The notes below the pieces were generated by a model. That model was not told the DNA's origin. It saw only the letters and a list, made by a program, of their open reading frames with translations, and did no database searches. A stretch of 64,000 nucleotides of DNA from Spinacia oleracea (Eukaryota > Streptophyta > Magnoliopsida > Caryophyllales > Amaranthaceae), in NCBI RefSeq assembly GCF_020520425.1, contig NC_079492.1, positions 54,807,042 to 54,871,041 on the forward strand, in the 5' to 3' direction. A program made the position numbers and the translations under genes. Numbering within the stretch: the first letter of the stretch is position 1; each line of letters starts with the position of its first letter. Positions 1 to 10,740 of the stretch are shown here, in pieces.

Positions 1-52
1 GCGACAAAGGAATTAGGAAATGCACACTTGTCCCTAAGGACAAGTGGGAGAC
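1..52 (+). mobile_element. 3' end of copia element G, internal tail with polypurine tract
   Basis: These bases match the last bases before the 3' LTR in elements B, F and E (for example 15613-15664 and 36891-36942). The purine-rich stretch caagtgggagac touches the LTR and is the expected polypurine tract that primes plus-strand DNA synthesis. The rest of element G lies to the left of the window. Confidence 0.85.
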
Positions 53-1437
53 TGAAGGAAATAATGCCCTTGGTCCAAGTATGCATTCTATGTTAAGTCT
101 AATAAATGCGGTTCAGTATTAATTAACAAGTTAATAATTCAGTGAGATCAAGTGAGCTGAATGCCTAGCTAGAGGCCGCTTCAGTTCAAGTGGAATTAAT
201 GATATTAATCCACAGCTTACTCTTGACTGAATCCGTAGGGTCACACAAATAGTACGTAAACGGATCAAGTATTTAATGGCATTAAATACTCCATCTATGA
301 ATATTCGGAACCGACGGATCTTGGTTTCAGTGGGAGCTAAGATCGTCACAGGCAAGAAATGAATACTCCGGAAACGATGATATTGCCGGAAACGGAAATA
401 TGGATCGTATCGGAAATATGAATATTATCCAAGTCGTAGATGTTGCCGGAAACGGAAACATGGTACGTATCGGAAAATATTATTGGAAATGGAAATATTA
501 CCAGAATCGGAAATATTGCCGGAAACGGAAATATTGTCAGAATTGGAAATATTACCGGAATCGGAAAATAATTCCGGAAACGGAAATATTAAATATTTGT
601 TCGAAACGGAAATTAATTCCGGAATCGGAAATATTAAATATTGTTCGTATCGGAAATAAATTCCGGAACTGGAAATTCAATCGGAAGCGTATCGTACGAA
701 TTAGCATCGGACGAGGCCTGCCGGACGAAGGCCCAGCACGAAGCCGGGCCATCGCCCAGCAAGCACGCGCGCCACAAGCCCAGCCAAGGCAACGCCCAGG
801 CCTACCGCAAGGCAGGCCCAGCGCGCGCCAAGGCCACGGATGCGTGGGCCGCGCTGCGTGGGCTGCTGCTCGCACGCGCATGGGCAGCCCTTGTGGCTGC
901 CGTGTGTGTGTGAGTTTGTGCTCATGCGTGATTCCTAAATCTACAAGAGTCAGTGTATGATTAAATTTCTATTCCTAATTGGATAAATTAATTAAATAGA
1001 ATTCATGTAGGATTCTAATTTCAATTAATTCGTATCCTACTAGGATTACGATTCCTTTTCCATAACTCTATAAATAAAGGCCTAGGGGTCATAATTTATA
1101 CACAAGTTTCAAAGTATTCAAAAGTGAGTTTTTTTTGAGAGAAAATTAAAACACACATCTTGCTCATAAAGTGCCGAAATTTTCTAGTACCTTAAGTGCG
1201 ATTCTAGTTGGTCAATCTTAAGGCGGATCCGGACGTGCTGTGGACTATCTACGGAGGGACGACACTTGGAGTCCTAAAGACTTGTTCTTGTTCGGTTCGG
1301 GCGCAGCTAGGGAGGGCACGCAACAAAGAGTATGCATCTAAATTATGCTATATGATTATGTGTAAATAATATGTTGTCCTGGGTTAATGGTTGTTTCCGC
1401 ATGATCTATGTAATGTCATATGTATCATAACCTAACA
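53..1437 (+). repeat. 3' LTR of copia element G
   Basis: The LTR begins TGAAGGAAATAATG and ends CATAACCTAACA, giving TG...CA ends shared by all family copies here. It contains a CGGAAATATT-rich array (about 369-690), a GC-rich block (about 700-920), a TATA box (ctataaata, 1068-1076) and a downstream R/U5 part. The R segment (about 1100-1190) differs from that of B and I, so G belongs to a different subfamily. The bases after it, cgaat (1438-1442), would be the target duplication, but the other copy is outside the window. Confidence 0.93.
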
Positions 1438-3122
1438 CGAATATCTGATACAACACTCAATCTGAAGCTCCGGTACAACACTAAAATAGAAAACACTCCT
1501 AAAAACACCTCAAAACGTCGCAACTCTTCAAGAAAATAGCTACTTCTTTTGTACCTTATTCTTTATGTGACCAATTAATTATATTTACCACGCAATCGGA
1601 AGGTATTCCTTTTTCAATATGGGAAATATCTTTAACATATGCAAACAGATTAAAAATAAAGCTCTTATTAATTTTATTCTAACGCATATGTTCCAGCTAC
1701 CTTGGCTTCTATTGCTTCCATGCCACATATTTAACGTTAACTCCCTTTTGTCTCCTGTCTCTACTGCCTCTAAACATCTTTCTTCAATCTCCTAACTTTC
1801 TCTCAACCTTACAGTCGAGGCATAAAGGTTTTCCCACTTTTCTTTTGAGTTAGGTCCTATTGACATGGTCAGATTTATGGACAAATGTCTATTTTTGGAT
1901 TTGAGGGAACAAGAAAAAAAATGAAACTAAGGTATGTTCCAAAGCTCATGAACCAAGGAAAAAACATGAATCTTGGCACAAAGATTTGCCTCCAAACTCA
2001 AGATTTTCACATCATGAATCCAAGTTGAAATCGAGGTTGTGATAAAAATGTATGTGTTATTGAACTTGATTTCTTAGTTTCTTTACCATTCGGACAATAA
2101 GAAAATTAAGGTGTTAGCTTTAGATTGAATTACTTCAGCTTCACTTACATAAGATCCCTTTGAAAATGGGGTTTTTTGGCCTTTTGCTCAGCTAAAGTGC
2201 ATTGTCTTTACTGGATGAGGCCTGAACTTATTGGATCATAATTGAAACTTACTGAGTGTTGTATCGGAGCCTCGGATGGAAATTTCCTCCCATAATATTA
2301 GAAATTGTTTGGGACTCTTACATATGTGGATTCATGGGTGTGGATGATGATTTTGAAAGAAAACTCATGACAAAAATGGTATGAAATTAACAAAACAATA
2401 GAAAAACTACAATAAATAGTCAGAAAAGGGGTTTTTATAAGCAAACAATAAGCAACGGCTAATTTTCAAACATAAAACTAGCCGCTGAGCATCAAAATGG
2501 GTAATTTTAAGTTATGTGTATTTGGTGAATTAAGTTTCAGAATAGGGGTATTATATGAAATAAGTAATAAAATAGGGGTATTTGGTGAATTTAAAAATTA
2601 GGCTAACAGAGGACTAACGGCGCGTCATTAGTAAGGGTATTTTGGGTATTAAGTCATTTGTGAGGGGCATTTGGTGAATTTCTGAAAGTCGAGGGGCATT
2701 TGGTGAATTACGCCATAATTCGGGGGTATTTCATGAAAAATCCGTTGAAAAAATTTTGAATTCAAATTTGGTTATCACGTCAATGATCTAAGGCGAAATC
2801 TAGAGATAAGGAGCAAGAACAAAAAATCCAATCACAAAATTCTGTGATCAAATTTTGGCCATGTTGTTCAAGATCTTGACTTGTTGTACCGTAACAAGTA
2901 ACAACATATTATTACATGTACAGAAGACCAGTTGTTATGACTCAATGAAAAAAATGATAAATAAGTCACATCCCATAAAATAATGTCCATGAAAATCCTT
3001 GTTAACCTTGGTGCAAGATCACAATTATACACGTTTCGAGCTAATGAGCTGCACAACTTGAGCTAATGAGCGGAAGGTGACAAAGAAATAAACAATTGAA
3101 AGAAACCAAAAATAAAACAGAT
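1438..3122. other. Intergenic stretch, no gene seen
   Basis: AT-rich DNA without a convincing open reading frame. It contains a loose inverted-repeat pair: gctccggtacaacac near 1472 is nearly the reverse complement of gtgttgtatcggagc near 2262. It also contains the repeated GGGGTATTTGGTGAATT motif listed separately. Both suggest old transposon debris, but I cannot name the family. Confidence 0.5.
2517..2740 (+). repeat. Imperfect interspersed repeat of a GGGGYATTTGGTGAATT unit
   Basis: About six degenerate units of AGGGGYATTTGGTGAATT occur at roughly 2517, 2543, 2572, 2663, 2693 and 2721. Spacing is irregular and the copies are all on the same strand. This type of subterminal repetition is common in DNA transposon ends. 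No terminal inverted repeat or target duplication was found, so the class is open. Confidence 0.5.
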
Positions 3123-3194
3123 CGCCGTTGCCGGGGATCGAACCCGGGTCACCCGCGTGACAGGCGGGAATACTTACCACTATACTACAACGAC
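3123..3194 (-). tRNA. tRNA-Asp (GTC anticodon)
   Basis: On the minus strand this 72-nt segment folds as a full cloverleaf. The acceptor arm GTCGTTG pairs with CAACGGC and includes one T-G pair. The D-arm region reads TAGTATAGTGGTAAGTA, the anticodon arm is CCGCC-TGTCACG-CGGGT with GTC as the anticodon, and the T arm has GGGTTCGATCCCC, which doubles as the internal B box. The discriminator base is G. There is no intron and no CCA is encoded, as expected for a plant nuclear gene. AT-rich flanks could supply the usual T-run terminator on the minus strand. All paired positions look intact, so the gene is probably functional, delivering aspartate to GAC/GAU codons in cytosolic translation. Confidence 0.96.
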
Positions 3195-5404
3195 TTGGAT
3201 GTTAGATTTAATGTTTCAATTTATTGTTATTTGTTTTCTGTAAGGAATAAGTAAAGGACGAAGGTTTTTGGCAGAAGCAAACACCACTATACATTTCTGC
3301 TGTACGTAGTGGATGACTTTTGTAGTTTTTTGAACTAGAATGATTGTGTAAAATCTTGTGGTAGCATTTGAATCAGATCTTGTCTACATCTCTGATTCTC
3401 TGCGTCTCCACTGGCATGCCCTTAGTGTCTCTCTCCACACACAGGAATCTCATTTTCCACGACTTATATCGTTGTATACGTATTAATAACTTAGAAGTTG
3501 ACATTTGGACTCGATCTAGATATACAATTGTAAAAATGTTGGTTCTTGTTAGCACATTTTCTCCCTAGGTAGCCAGGTTGGCTTCCATTTTTCCTAATAA
3601 AAAGAGAAAATGTTCCAAGGTCTAACAAAGATTTGATTCTCTAAGCTCAAGGTATTAAAATAATTGTTCATATATATACTTCCATCCTCCTTTTGTATTA
3701 TCGCACCATTTGGATTTTAACATTGTTCACACACTCTTATATAACCATTTTCTTGTATTTGTACTTTCTCCGGTTGTTTTTAATTGCACCCTTTTTTGGA
3801 ATTTTTTGTAATAGTAACGTAATTAGAGATATTATTGAATAAAGCATTCCATTGACAAACGTTAAATCTCTAATGGCAAAACTATATAAAAAGGAGCGGA
3901 AAAAGTGTATGAACAGAAGAGGGCTGAAGAAAGAAAAACATATCTTTGATTCTTTGGTTGAGAATTTGGGATTAAGGTCTTACTTTACAAAACCAACTTT
4001 AGGATTGAGATATTCATACAAGTTAGGAACATAATATGAGTATTTGGGATTAAGATTTTCCTAGGAGAGATTATGGTTTTGCCAAAAACTCGAGAGTCTC
4101 GTTTGAGCTTGTTGGTGAACTAAACTCTCATCCTCATTGGACAAGCCCGTTTCTGATTTATGTAAAATCAATCTGACTTCATTTTGTATGTTCAAAATCC
4201 TCGACCTCGGATAATATAAGGTACTAGTTTTGAAACCCGTGCGATACACGGGTTTCATTTTATTTCTTTGTGTTATTAATTACTTCGTATTTTTTAATTG
4301 TGTTCTTGGTTGGTACATTTTTTTGGTATATCGGGTTGTACAACAGTCAAACTGTTGCAAATATTATGAAACGAATGAAGTAATTTTTATTGTGTAAGTT
4401 TTTTAAATCTCCAATATCAACTCACTTGTTAGTTTCACATGACACTTGAATTTTTGAATGCCTACGAAAAAAACTCTCCATTAGATTTTTTTTTAATATG
4501 TTATATTTTTCCTTTTTCGATTTTCTTTTACTTAATCCCCAAAACCATCCAAAAGATCTGAAGAGGTTTATTTAGCCATTTGTTGTGGGCCTCGTGGCTC
4601 CAATACTTTATAATCGTTACAACACTAAAATATTGTGACTCGTAAAAGTTGTTCGTAAGCTTGTTTATTCCTACTAAGAGTCTCGCTAATTTTTCATCAT
4701 ATTGTAATTTAAGTATTTTTTTTACCGGACTTTCCTTTGCTTTAAAGGTTTTTATAGTTTTTTATCAAACCATGATTGTATGAAAGTTACACTTACACAA
4801 AACCAATGAAAAAAAATAATTGTTAGATGATTGAAATGTATAGAAATCTTACCTTTTCATTATTGTGTTACAATCTGCACAAAGAAATGAACAAATAATA
4901 TTCCGTAACACAAGTTACTACTCCGTTTTAACTAAACCGAGAAATTAAACATAACATAATTTATTAGAGCAAAACCAAACCGAAAAAGAAAAGAACAACT
5001 AAAGAAAAGAAAAGAACAACTAAAGAAAAGAAAAGGTATACATATAATGTTCATGACTTTCATGTCGGTTTAGAAAATGTATGAGTTTTATGTGTATCCC
5101 GAGTACAAAACAATATAAATACAAAGAGTTATATATTATTCAAGCTCAAACTCTATCCCGTATATTGATAAGATAGGTAACATATATTTGGTAAAAATTA
5201 GTTATCTTTTTTAAATTCATCATTTCAATGAGTTTATAAAAGAATCAAAATTAAGTATTTATATTAATTAGTCACAGTATAATACTAAAAGTTACACTTA
5301 CTAATCAAATGGTTAATATTTATGATCTTAATTAGTTATTATTAAACACATACGAAGTTGTGCTTATATAGCCGATTATTGTAGATCTAGGGTTTATTTC
5401 TTTC
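3195..5404. other. Intergenic stretch with degraded repeats
   Basis: No supported gene. Near 3680-3790 two pieces resemble Stowaway-type ends (cttccatcctcc...atcgcacc, then ctttctccggttg). A short tandem duplication of an agaaaagaacaactaaagaa unit lies near 4985-5035. A hairpin caacagt/actgttg lies near 4332-4354. The Helitron-like end at 4224 is listed separately. The remainder is AT-rich and featureless to my reading. Confidence 0.5.
4224..4256 (-). mobile_element. Helitron-like 3' terminus (hairpin plus CTAG)
   Basis: On the minus strand a perfect 10-bp hairpin (gaaacccgtg / cacgggtttc, loop of 5) is followed by four A and then CTAG with T as the next base. A GC-rich hairpin followed by CTRR and a 3' T is the established signature of Helitron 3' ends, and the ACCCGTG stem is typical of plant ATREP-like Helitrons. 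The 5' TC end would lie to the right, but I could not identify it. Only the terminus is claimed. Confidence 0.62.
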
Positions 5405-5544
5405 TGGAATATTTTAGATCTAGGGTTTATTGTTCTCCAAGCAAACCCTATTATGTTGTATGTATATATATCTTATTGTTCATGGAATAAAACATACCAT
5501 TGTTCTCTCCCAATTTCTCCTCTCTTTCTCTCTATTTCACAACA
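5405..5544 (+). repeat. 5' LTR of element C
   Basis: This copy begins TGGAATATT and ends TTTCACAACA, matching 22614-22753 with only scattered differences. It contains tagatctagggtttattg and a CT-rich end (ttctctcccaatttctcc). A second tagatctagggttta directly upstream (from about 5382) suggests a local duplication at the left edge, so the true start may lie somewhat further left. Confidence 0.78.
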
Positions 5545-5557
5545 CGTTATCAGCACC
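5545..5557 (+). promoter_or_regulatory. Primer-binding site of element C
   Basis: The bases cgttatcagcacc directly follow the 5' LTR end. An (a)cgttatcagcac motif at this position is recurrent in plant copia elements with short LTRs and is thought to pair with an internal part of initiator Met-tRNA. The tRNA assignment is family knowledge, not something shown here. Confidence 0.65.
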
Positions 5558-5597
5558 AAACCTAGCCGACTGAGCAGACGAGAAATAAAGGAAGACA

Positions 5598-6580
5598 TGA
5601 AGGAAATAATGCCCTTGGTCCAAGTATGCATTTAATGTTAAGTCTAATAAATGCGGTTCAGTATTAATTAACAAGTTAATAATTCAGTGAGATCAAGTGA
5701 GCTGAATGCCTAGCTAGAGGCCGTTTCAGTTCAAGTGGAATTAATGATATTAATCCACAGCTTACTCTTGACTGAACCCGTAGGGTCACAAAAACAGTAC
5801 GTAAACGGATCAAGTATTTAATGGCATTAAATACTCCATCTATGGATATACGGAATCGACGGATCTTGGTTTCAGTGGGAGCTAAGATCGTCAAAAAGCA
5901 AGAAATGAATACTCCGGAAACGATGATATTGCCGGAAACGGAAATATGGATCGTATCGGAAATATAAATATTATCCAAGTCGTAGATGTTGCCGGAAACG
6001 GAAACATGGTACATATCGGAAAATATTATTGAAAATGGAAATATTGCCGGAATCGGAAATATTCCCGGAAACGGAAATATTATCAGAATCGGAAATATTA
6101 TCGAAATCGAAAAATAAATCCGGAAACGGAAATATTAAATATTTGTTCGAAACGGAAATTAATTCCGGAATCGGAAATATTATATATTGTTCGTATCGGA
6201 AATGACCCGAATCAGGAATTTAACCGGAAAGCGTATCGTACGAATTAGCATCGGACAAGGCTTGCTAGACGAAGGCCCAGCACGAAGCCAGGCCATCGCC
6301 CAGCAAGCCAACGCATCCAATAACATGCCAAGCCTCGACCAGACCCAGCGCAAGGCCAGGCCCAGCCAAGCCTTGGCGCGCGCGAGCTTTGCGATGGGCT
6401 GCGAGCAAGTGGGCCTCAGCGATGTGCGCTGTGCGTGGGCCGCAAGGCTTGCGCATGGGCGTGCGGTGCTTGTGCGCTGCTCGTGTGCGTGTTACACGAA
6501 TCCTAAAGCTATCGGGATTTGTCATATGATTAAATCCTAATCCTAATAGATAAAAATTATTTAATTGAGTCCTAGCAGGA
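5598..6580 (+). repeat. 5' LTR of A, first part
   Basis: This U3 portion of the family LTR includes the CGGAAATATT array and GC-rich block. It is cut at cctagcagga by the insertion of B and resumes at 16997. The GC block differs substantially from that of B, so A belongs to an older or distinct subfamily. Confidence 0.9.
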
Positions 6581-6896
6581 TGAAGGAAATAATGCCCTTG
6601 GTCCAAGTATGCATTCTATGTTAAGTCTAATAAATGCGGTTCAGTATTAATTGACAAGTTAATAATTCAGTGAGATCAAGTGAGCTGAATGCCTAGCTAG
6701 AGGCCGCTTCAGTTCAAGTGGAATTAATGATATTAATCCACAGCTTACTCTTGACTGAACCCGTAGGGTCACACAAATAGTACGTAAACGGATCAAGTAT
6801 CTAATGGCATTAGATACTCTATCTATGAATATTCGGAACCGACGGATCTTGGTTTCAGTGGGAGCTAAGATCGTCACAGGCAAGAAGTGAATACTC

Positions 6897-7230
6897 CGGA
6901 AACGATGATATTGCCGGAAACGGAAATATGGATCGTATCGGAAATATAAATATTATCCAAGTCGTAGATGTTGCCGGAAACGGAAACATGGTACGTATCG
7001 GAAAATATTATCGGAAATGGACATATTGCCAGAATCGGAAATATTGCCGGAAACGGAAATATTGTCAGAATCGGAAATATTACCGGAATCGGAAAATAAT
7101 TCCGGAAACGGAAATATTAAATATTTGTTCGAAACGGAAATTAATTCCGGAATCGGAAATATTAAATATTGTTCGTATCGGAAATAAATTCCGGAACTGG
7201 AAATTTAATCGGAAGCGTATCGTACGAATT
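6897..7230 (+). repeat. CGGAAATATT-type degenerate tandem array in U3 (B 5' LTR)
   Basis: About 330 bp made of degenerate units built on CGGAAATATT, CCGGAAACGG and CCGGAATCGG, roughly 15-18 bp per unit. The same array is present in every LTR of this family in the window (for example about 369-690 and 63386-63700). Its place upstream of the TATA box suggests an enhancer-like role, which is inference. Confidence 0.75.
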
Positions 7231-7594
7231 AGCATCGGACGAGGCCTGCCGGACGAAGGCCCAGCACGAAGCCGGGCCATCGCCCAGCAAGCACGCACGC
7301 CACAAGCCCAGCCAAGGCAGCGCCCAGGCCTACCGCAAGGCAGGCCCAGCGCGCGCCAAGGCCACGGATGCGTGGGCCGCGCTGCGTGGGCTGCTGCTCG
7401 CACGCGCATGGGCAGCCCTTGTGGCTGCCGTGTGTGTGTGAGTTTGTGCTCATGCGTGATTCCTAAATCTACAAGAGTCAGTGTATGATTAAATTTCTAT
7501 TCCTAATTGGATAAATTAATTAAATAGAATTCATGTAGGATTCTAATTTCAATTAATTCGTATCCTACTAGGATTACGATTCCTTTTCCATAAC

Positions 7595-7604
7595 TCTATA
7601 AATA
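7595..7604 (+). promoter_or_regulatory. TATA box of the B 5' LTR promoter
   Basis: The bases tctataaata lie about 1,015 bp into the LTR, downstream of the U3 repeats and GC block. The same site recurs in other copies, for example 1068-1076, 27126-27134 and, on the minus strand, 61191-61200. Transcription is expected to start about 30 bp downstream and to define R. Confidence 0.8.
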
Positions 7605-7961
7605 AAGGCCTAGGGGTCATTATTTATACAACAAGTTTTAAGTATTCAAAACTAAGATTTTTAAGCAGAAAAATCAGCCAATATTCTTGCCTACCTAACC
7701 GAAAATATTAGAACCTTAAGGGCGATTCTAGTTGGTCAATCTTAAGGCGGATCCGGACGTGCTGTGGACTATCTACGGAGGGACGACACTTGGAGTCCTA
7801 AAGACTTGTTCTTGTTCGGTTCGGGCGCAGCTAGGGAGGGCACGCAACAAAGAGTATGCATCTAAATTATGCTATATGATTATGTGTAAATAATATGTTG
7901 TCCTGGGTTAATGGTTGTTTCCGCATGATCTATGTAATGTCATATGTATCATAACCTAACA

Positions 7962-7976
7962 GTGGTATCACGAGCC
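7962..7976 (+). promoter_or_regulatory. Primer-binding site of B
   Basis: The site gtggtatcacgagcc follows the LTR. Eight bases (tggtatca) match the 3' end of initiator Met-tRNA. The canonical plant site then continues gagcc, whereas this family has an extra c before gagcc. The same variant occurs in A (17416-17430), E (27490-27504) and D (60823-60837, minus). Confidence 0.82.
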
Positions 7977-10740
7977 CCTTATTATTTTCATAATCTAAAT
8001 TGCATGAACATGGTTAAATATTACAAATTTGCAAGAATTAAAAGGGGTGATTAATTTTCGTAATTGTTAATAAATTGCAAATTGCGTTTATTTAATTATA
8101 CGTACGCAGTTTTTCGGCAGTTTCTTCGTTACTCATCCGAATTGAGTGATTTTTGTGTCAATTCCGCATGTAAAAGGCATTCTAAAATTTTGACAAAGTT
8201 GGATTTTTCTGCCGAACCCAGAATTCTCAAATTCGAAGCCTAACTATGACTTTTCGAAGGTTTTAGTTTTTCGAATGCAAAATTTCGTAAATTTAAGATG
8301 TTAAATTAAATATTTGCGATTCTTGTTGATAAATCTTGAATTTTTGATTGACCTACTGCATATGTTTAACAAGTTTGAATGCCTAGTCTTGTTAATTATG
8401 CAATCTAATTTGTAATTATGATTAATTTGTTGAAAATTAGAATAATTTAGAATTAATTTGATTTTCATAATTAATTGTAATTTAATTAGAAACCTATGAT
8501 TAAAAACCACCATAAAAATTGTAAATTTATGATAAATTTTAAATTTTTATGACCTAGACTTGAATCCATAACAATCGGAAATCAATTGGATAATAAATTT
8601 TCGATTTTTTCGCCCTAAAATTATGAAATTAATAATATTTATTAATTTGTCATTAATTTTAAATATAAATTTTAAATTTTTATGCGATTCGTTCATAAAA
8701 CTTGCACGCACGAAGCAATGGACGCTTCGTGTTACCCTTAAGGGGTGTTGTATAATGCGGGCATGCGACGACGAGCAAGGGAGCTCGTTGCCCGTGCGGC
8801 ACGAATGCAATGAGCAAGGGCGTAGTGCACGAGCACAAGGCAGCAGCCCTGCCTTGTGTCGTGTGCCACGAGCAATGAACGAATGGGCATGGGCGAAGGG
8901 CGAGCCAAGGCAGTCGCGTGTGGGCAGCAAGCGAGCTGCGCCACAGCGCGCGCTGCCTCGCACAAGAGCGCGCAGCCTCGCGCGCAGCGAGCGCAAGCTC
9001 GCGTGCCACGAGCGCTGCGCCCAGCATTACTCGCGCGCACAGCGCGCGATGTCGCGCCCCAGCGAGCGATGGCTCGCGCCAGCGAGCGATGGCTCGCGCG
9101 CGCAGCGAGCGATGTCTCGCGCCAGCGAGCGATGGCTCGCGCGCGCAGCGAGCGATGTCGCGCGCCCAGCGAGCGATGTCGCGCGCCAGCAAGCGATGGC
9201 TCGCGCGCACAGCGCGCGATGTCGCGCGCCCAGCGAGCGATGTTGCGCGCGCGCACTGCGAGCGATAGCTCGCGTGCGATGAGCGCTGGCGCGCGCAGCG
9301 AGCACAATGTGTGCGGAGGCTTGCGATAGGGAAGCAGCAGCTATGCGACGAGCGCATGGGCTGCGCGCACATGGCCAGCAATGGCTGTGTGCGTACGGTC
9401 CATGGGCGTGCAACGCGTAGGGTGTTTGCGTTACGATTAGATCGTTTTGAATGTTTAATTTGAAAAATTTCAGTTCACGTAATTTTAATTAATTTTAAAA
9501 TTAATAATTTGAATTATTTTCTTGGATTTTAATTTTGAATATTATAATTATAATAAATGTTATTTATTCTAATTATTTTACTAAAATTAAAATCATGAAT
9601 TAATTTAAATACGACTGAAATTAAATTAAACTTTTGGATTCAATTATAAATTGATATGAGCTTTAAATTTTAATTAAATTTGTATGTTTCCGGTTGGACT
9701 AGAAATACATTTTTATTGGTAAAGCATATGAATTTATTGGTTTAAGTGGGAGCGCTTTTTAGTCATAAACTCTTGATTAGGTCTACAAATCCTTAAGGTT
9801 AAAACAACTTGATTAGAATTAATAAGGACTGAATAATTGGTAGATTATTGGTGCCCTTGATTAATTGCTGCAAATGTTTACGTGATGCATAATGTGTTTT
9901 ACTAACCAGCTATGTGGGCCATTCATGATAATGAATGGGTGAATGGTATATATATTGTATATGTACTGTTTTGCAGGTTATGAAGTGACTAGTATGGCCC
10001 AAATAGGATAGAAAATATGGTCTGCGTACCATTAATTTGAATGTAATTGGTCTAAAGTACCAAAGTTATTTTTCAATTCAAATATGGTCTGCGAACCATC
10101 AAATAGTTGTAATTAGTTATAGCTTATCCTATTTGAAGAAAATGGTGCCTCCCACGGAGATTTTCAAGACGGACTTTGAAGTCAAAGCTTCAAGATGAAG
10201 TCGGGCCATACTAGATCACAAATATCTTATGCATGTTTTAAGTTATTTATTGCTTTTAAATATGTCTTAAAATGCATGAGATCAAAAGCTTGATTATGTT
10301 GCATGATTAAGGATTTTAGTTCACTTAAAATCTAACCAACATAGTAAGAGCCTTAAGTTCCAAACTTAAAAATTGAGTTAAAAGGTGCCATGCCAAAATA
10401 TACACTTGCTTGGATATCCTTTACATCAATCTAGTAATAGTTTTCGCTCAGCGAGGTGTTACTTATTGGTCCTAAAGGGGCAAGGTACACAAATAATTGT
10501 GAGTACATGTTAGTTTTGGTGAAACTCAACGATATAAGTAAGGAGTCCTTTTATGTCGTGGCAAATTCGATAGGTTTTCCTAATAAATTCTTAGACGTAC
10601 CTATCAACCAAGAATAGTTTCTAGACTATTAGCAAAAGGCTTTTGCTTACCTAAGATGTTCTAGGATTAAGTCGACAAACTGTGCTTAGTTCTTCAATGA
10701 TTTTAGGATCTTGGAATCATTTTATTCACACCTGCCGGAA
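7977..10740 (+). other. Long untranslated leader of B
   Basis: About 2.76 kb between the primer site and the former gag. It is colinear with the leader of F (29375 to about 31990), E (27505-29370) and D (58271-60822, minus). It consists of AT-rich flanks around a GC-rich core (about 8695-9420). No conserved protein is supported. Retention of this leader in both coding and non-coding copies suggests packaging or reverse-transcription signals. Confidence 0.78.
9038..9306 (+). repeat. Tandem array of palindromic GCGAGCGATGGCTCGC units
   Basis: About eleven or twelve units of roughly 20-22 bp built around GCGAGC-GATG-GCTCGC, each able to form a 6-bp stem with a 4-nt loop. Units are joined by CGCGCA-like spacers. 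Single-base variants (GATGTC, GATAGC) occur. The matching array in F (about 30405-30530) has about six units and that in D (59773-59840, minus) about three. The long Ala/Arg-rich open frames here are a by-product of the repeat. Confidence 0.85.

Larger units (their letters stand above)
6581..7961 (+). repeat. 5' LTR of B
   Basis: A 1,381-bp LTR with ends TGAAGG...CCTAACA. By eye it is almost identical to LTR I at the window end; I noticed a single difference, gacatattgcc against gaaatattgcc. The R/U5 part reads aagcagaaaaatcagcc, a subfamily marker also seen in the 3' LTR of B. Confidence 0.94.

Noticed and set aside
131..355. Antisense 74-codon frame repeated in nearly every LTR
   Set aside because: It begins with TTG and not ATG, resembles no known protein, and stays open because the LTR sequence itself is conserved.
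400..960. 186-codon open frame in the LTR (also at 6928, 15958 and 63417), starting MDRIGN
   Set aside because: It lies in U3 upstream of the TATA box, is built from the CGGAAATATT repeats, and is cut to varied lengths in older LTRs (E, F, D). Its identity in young copies reflects recent copying only.
8623..9413. Several long overlapping frames on both strands in the GC-rich leader of B (and at 30002-30662 and 59550-59999)
   Set aside because: Ala/Arg/Ser low-complexity products arising from GCGAGC tandem repeats. Frames exist in many phases at once and differ between copies.
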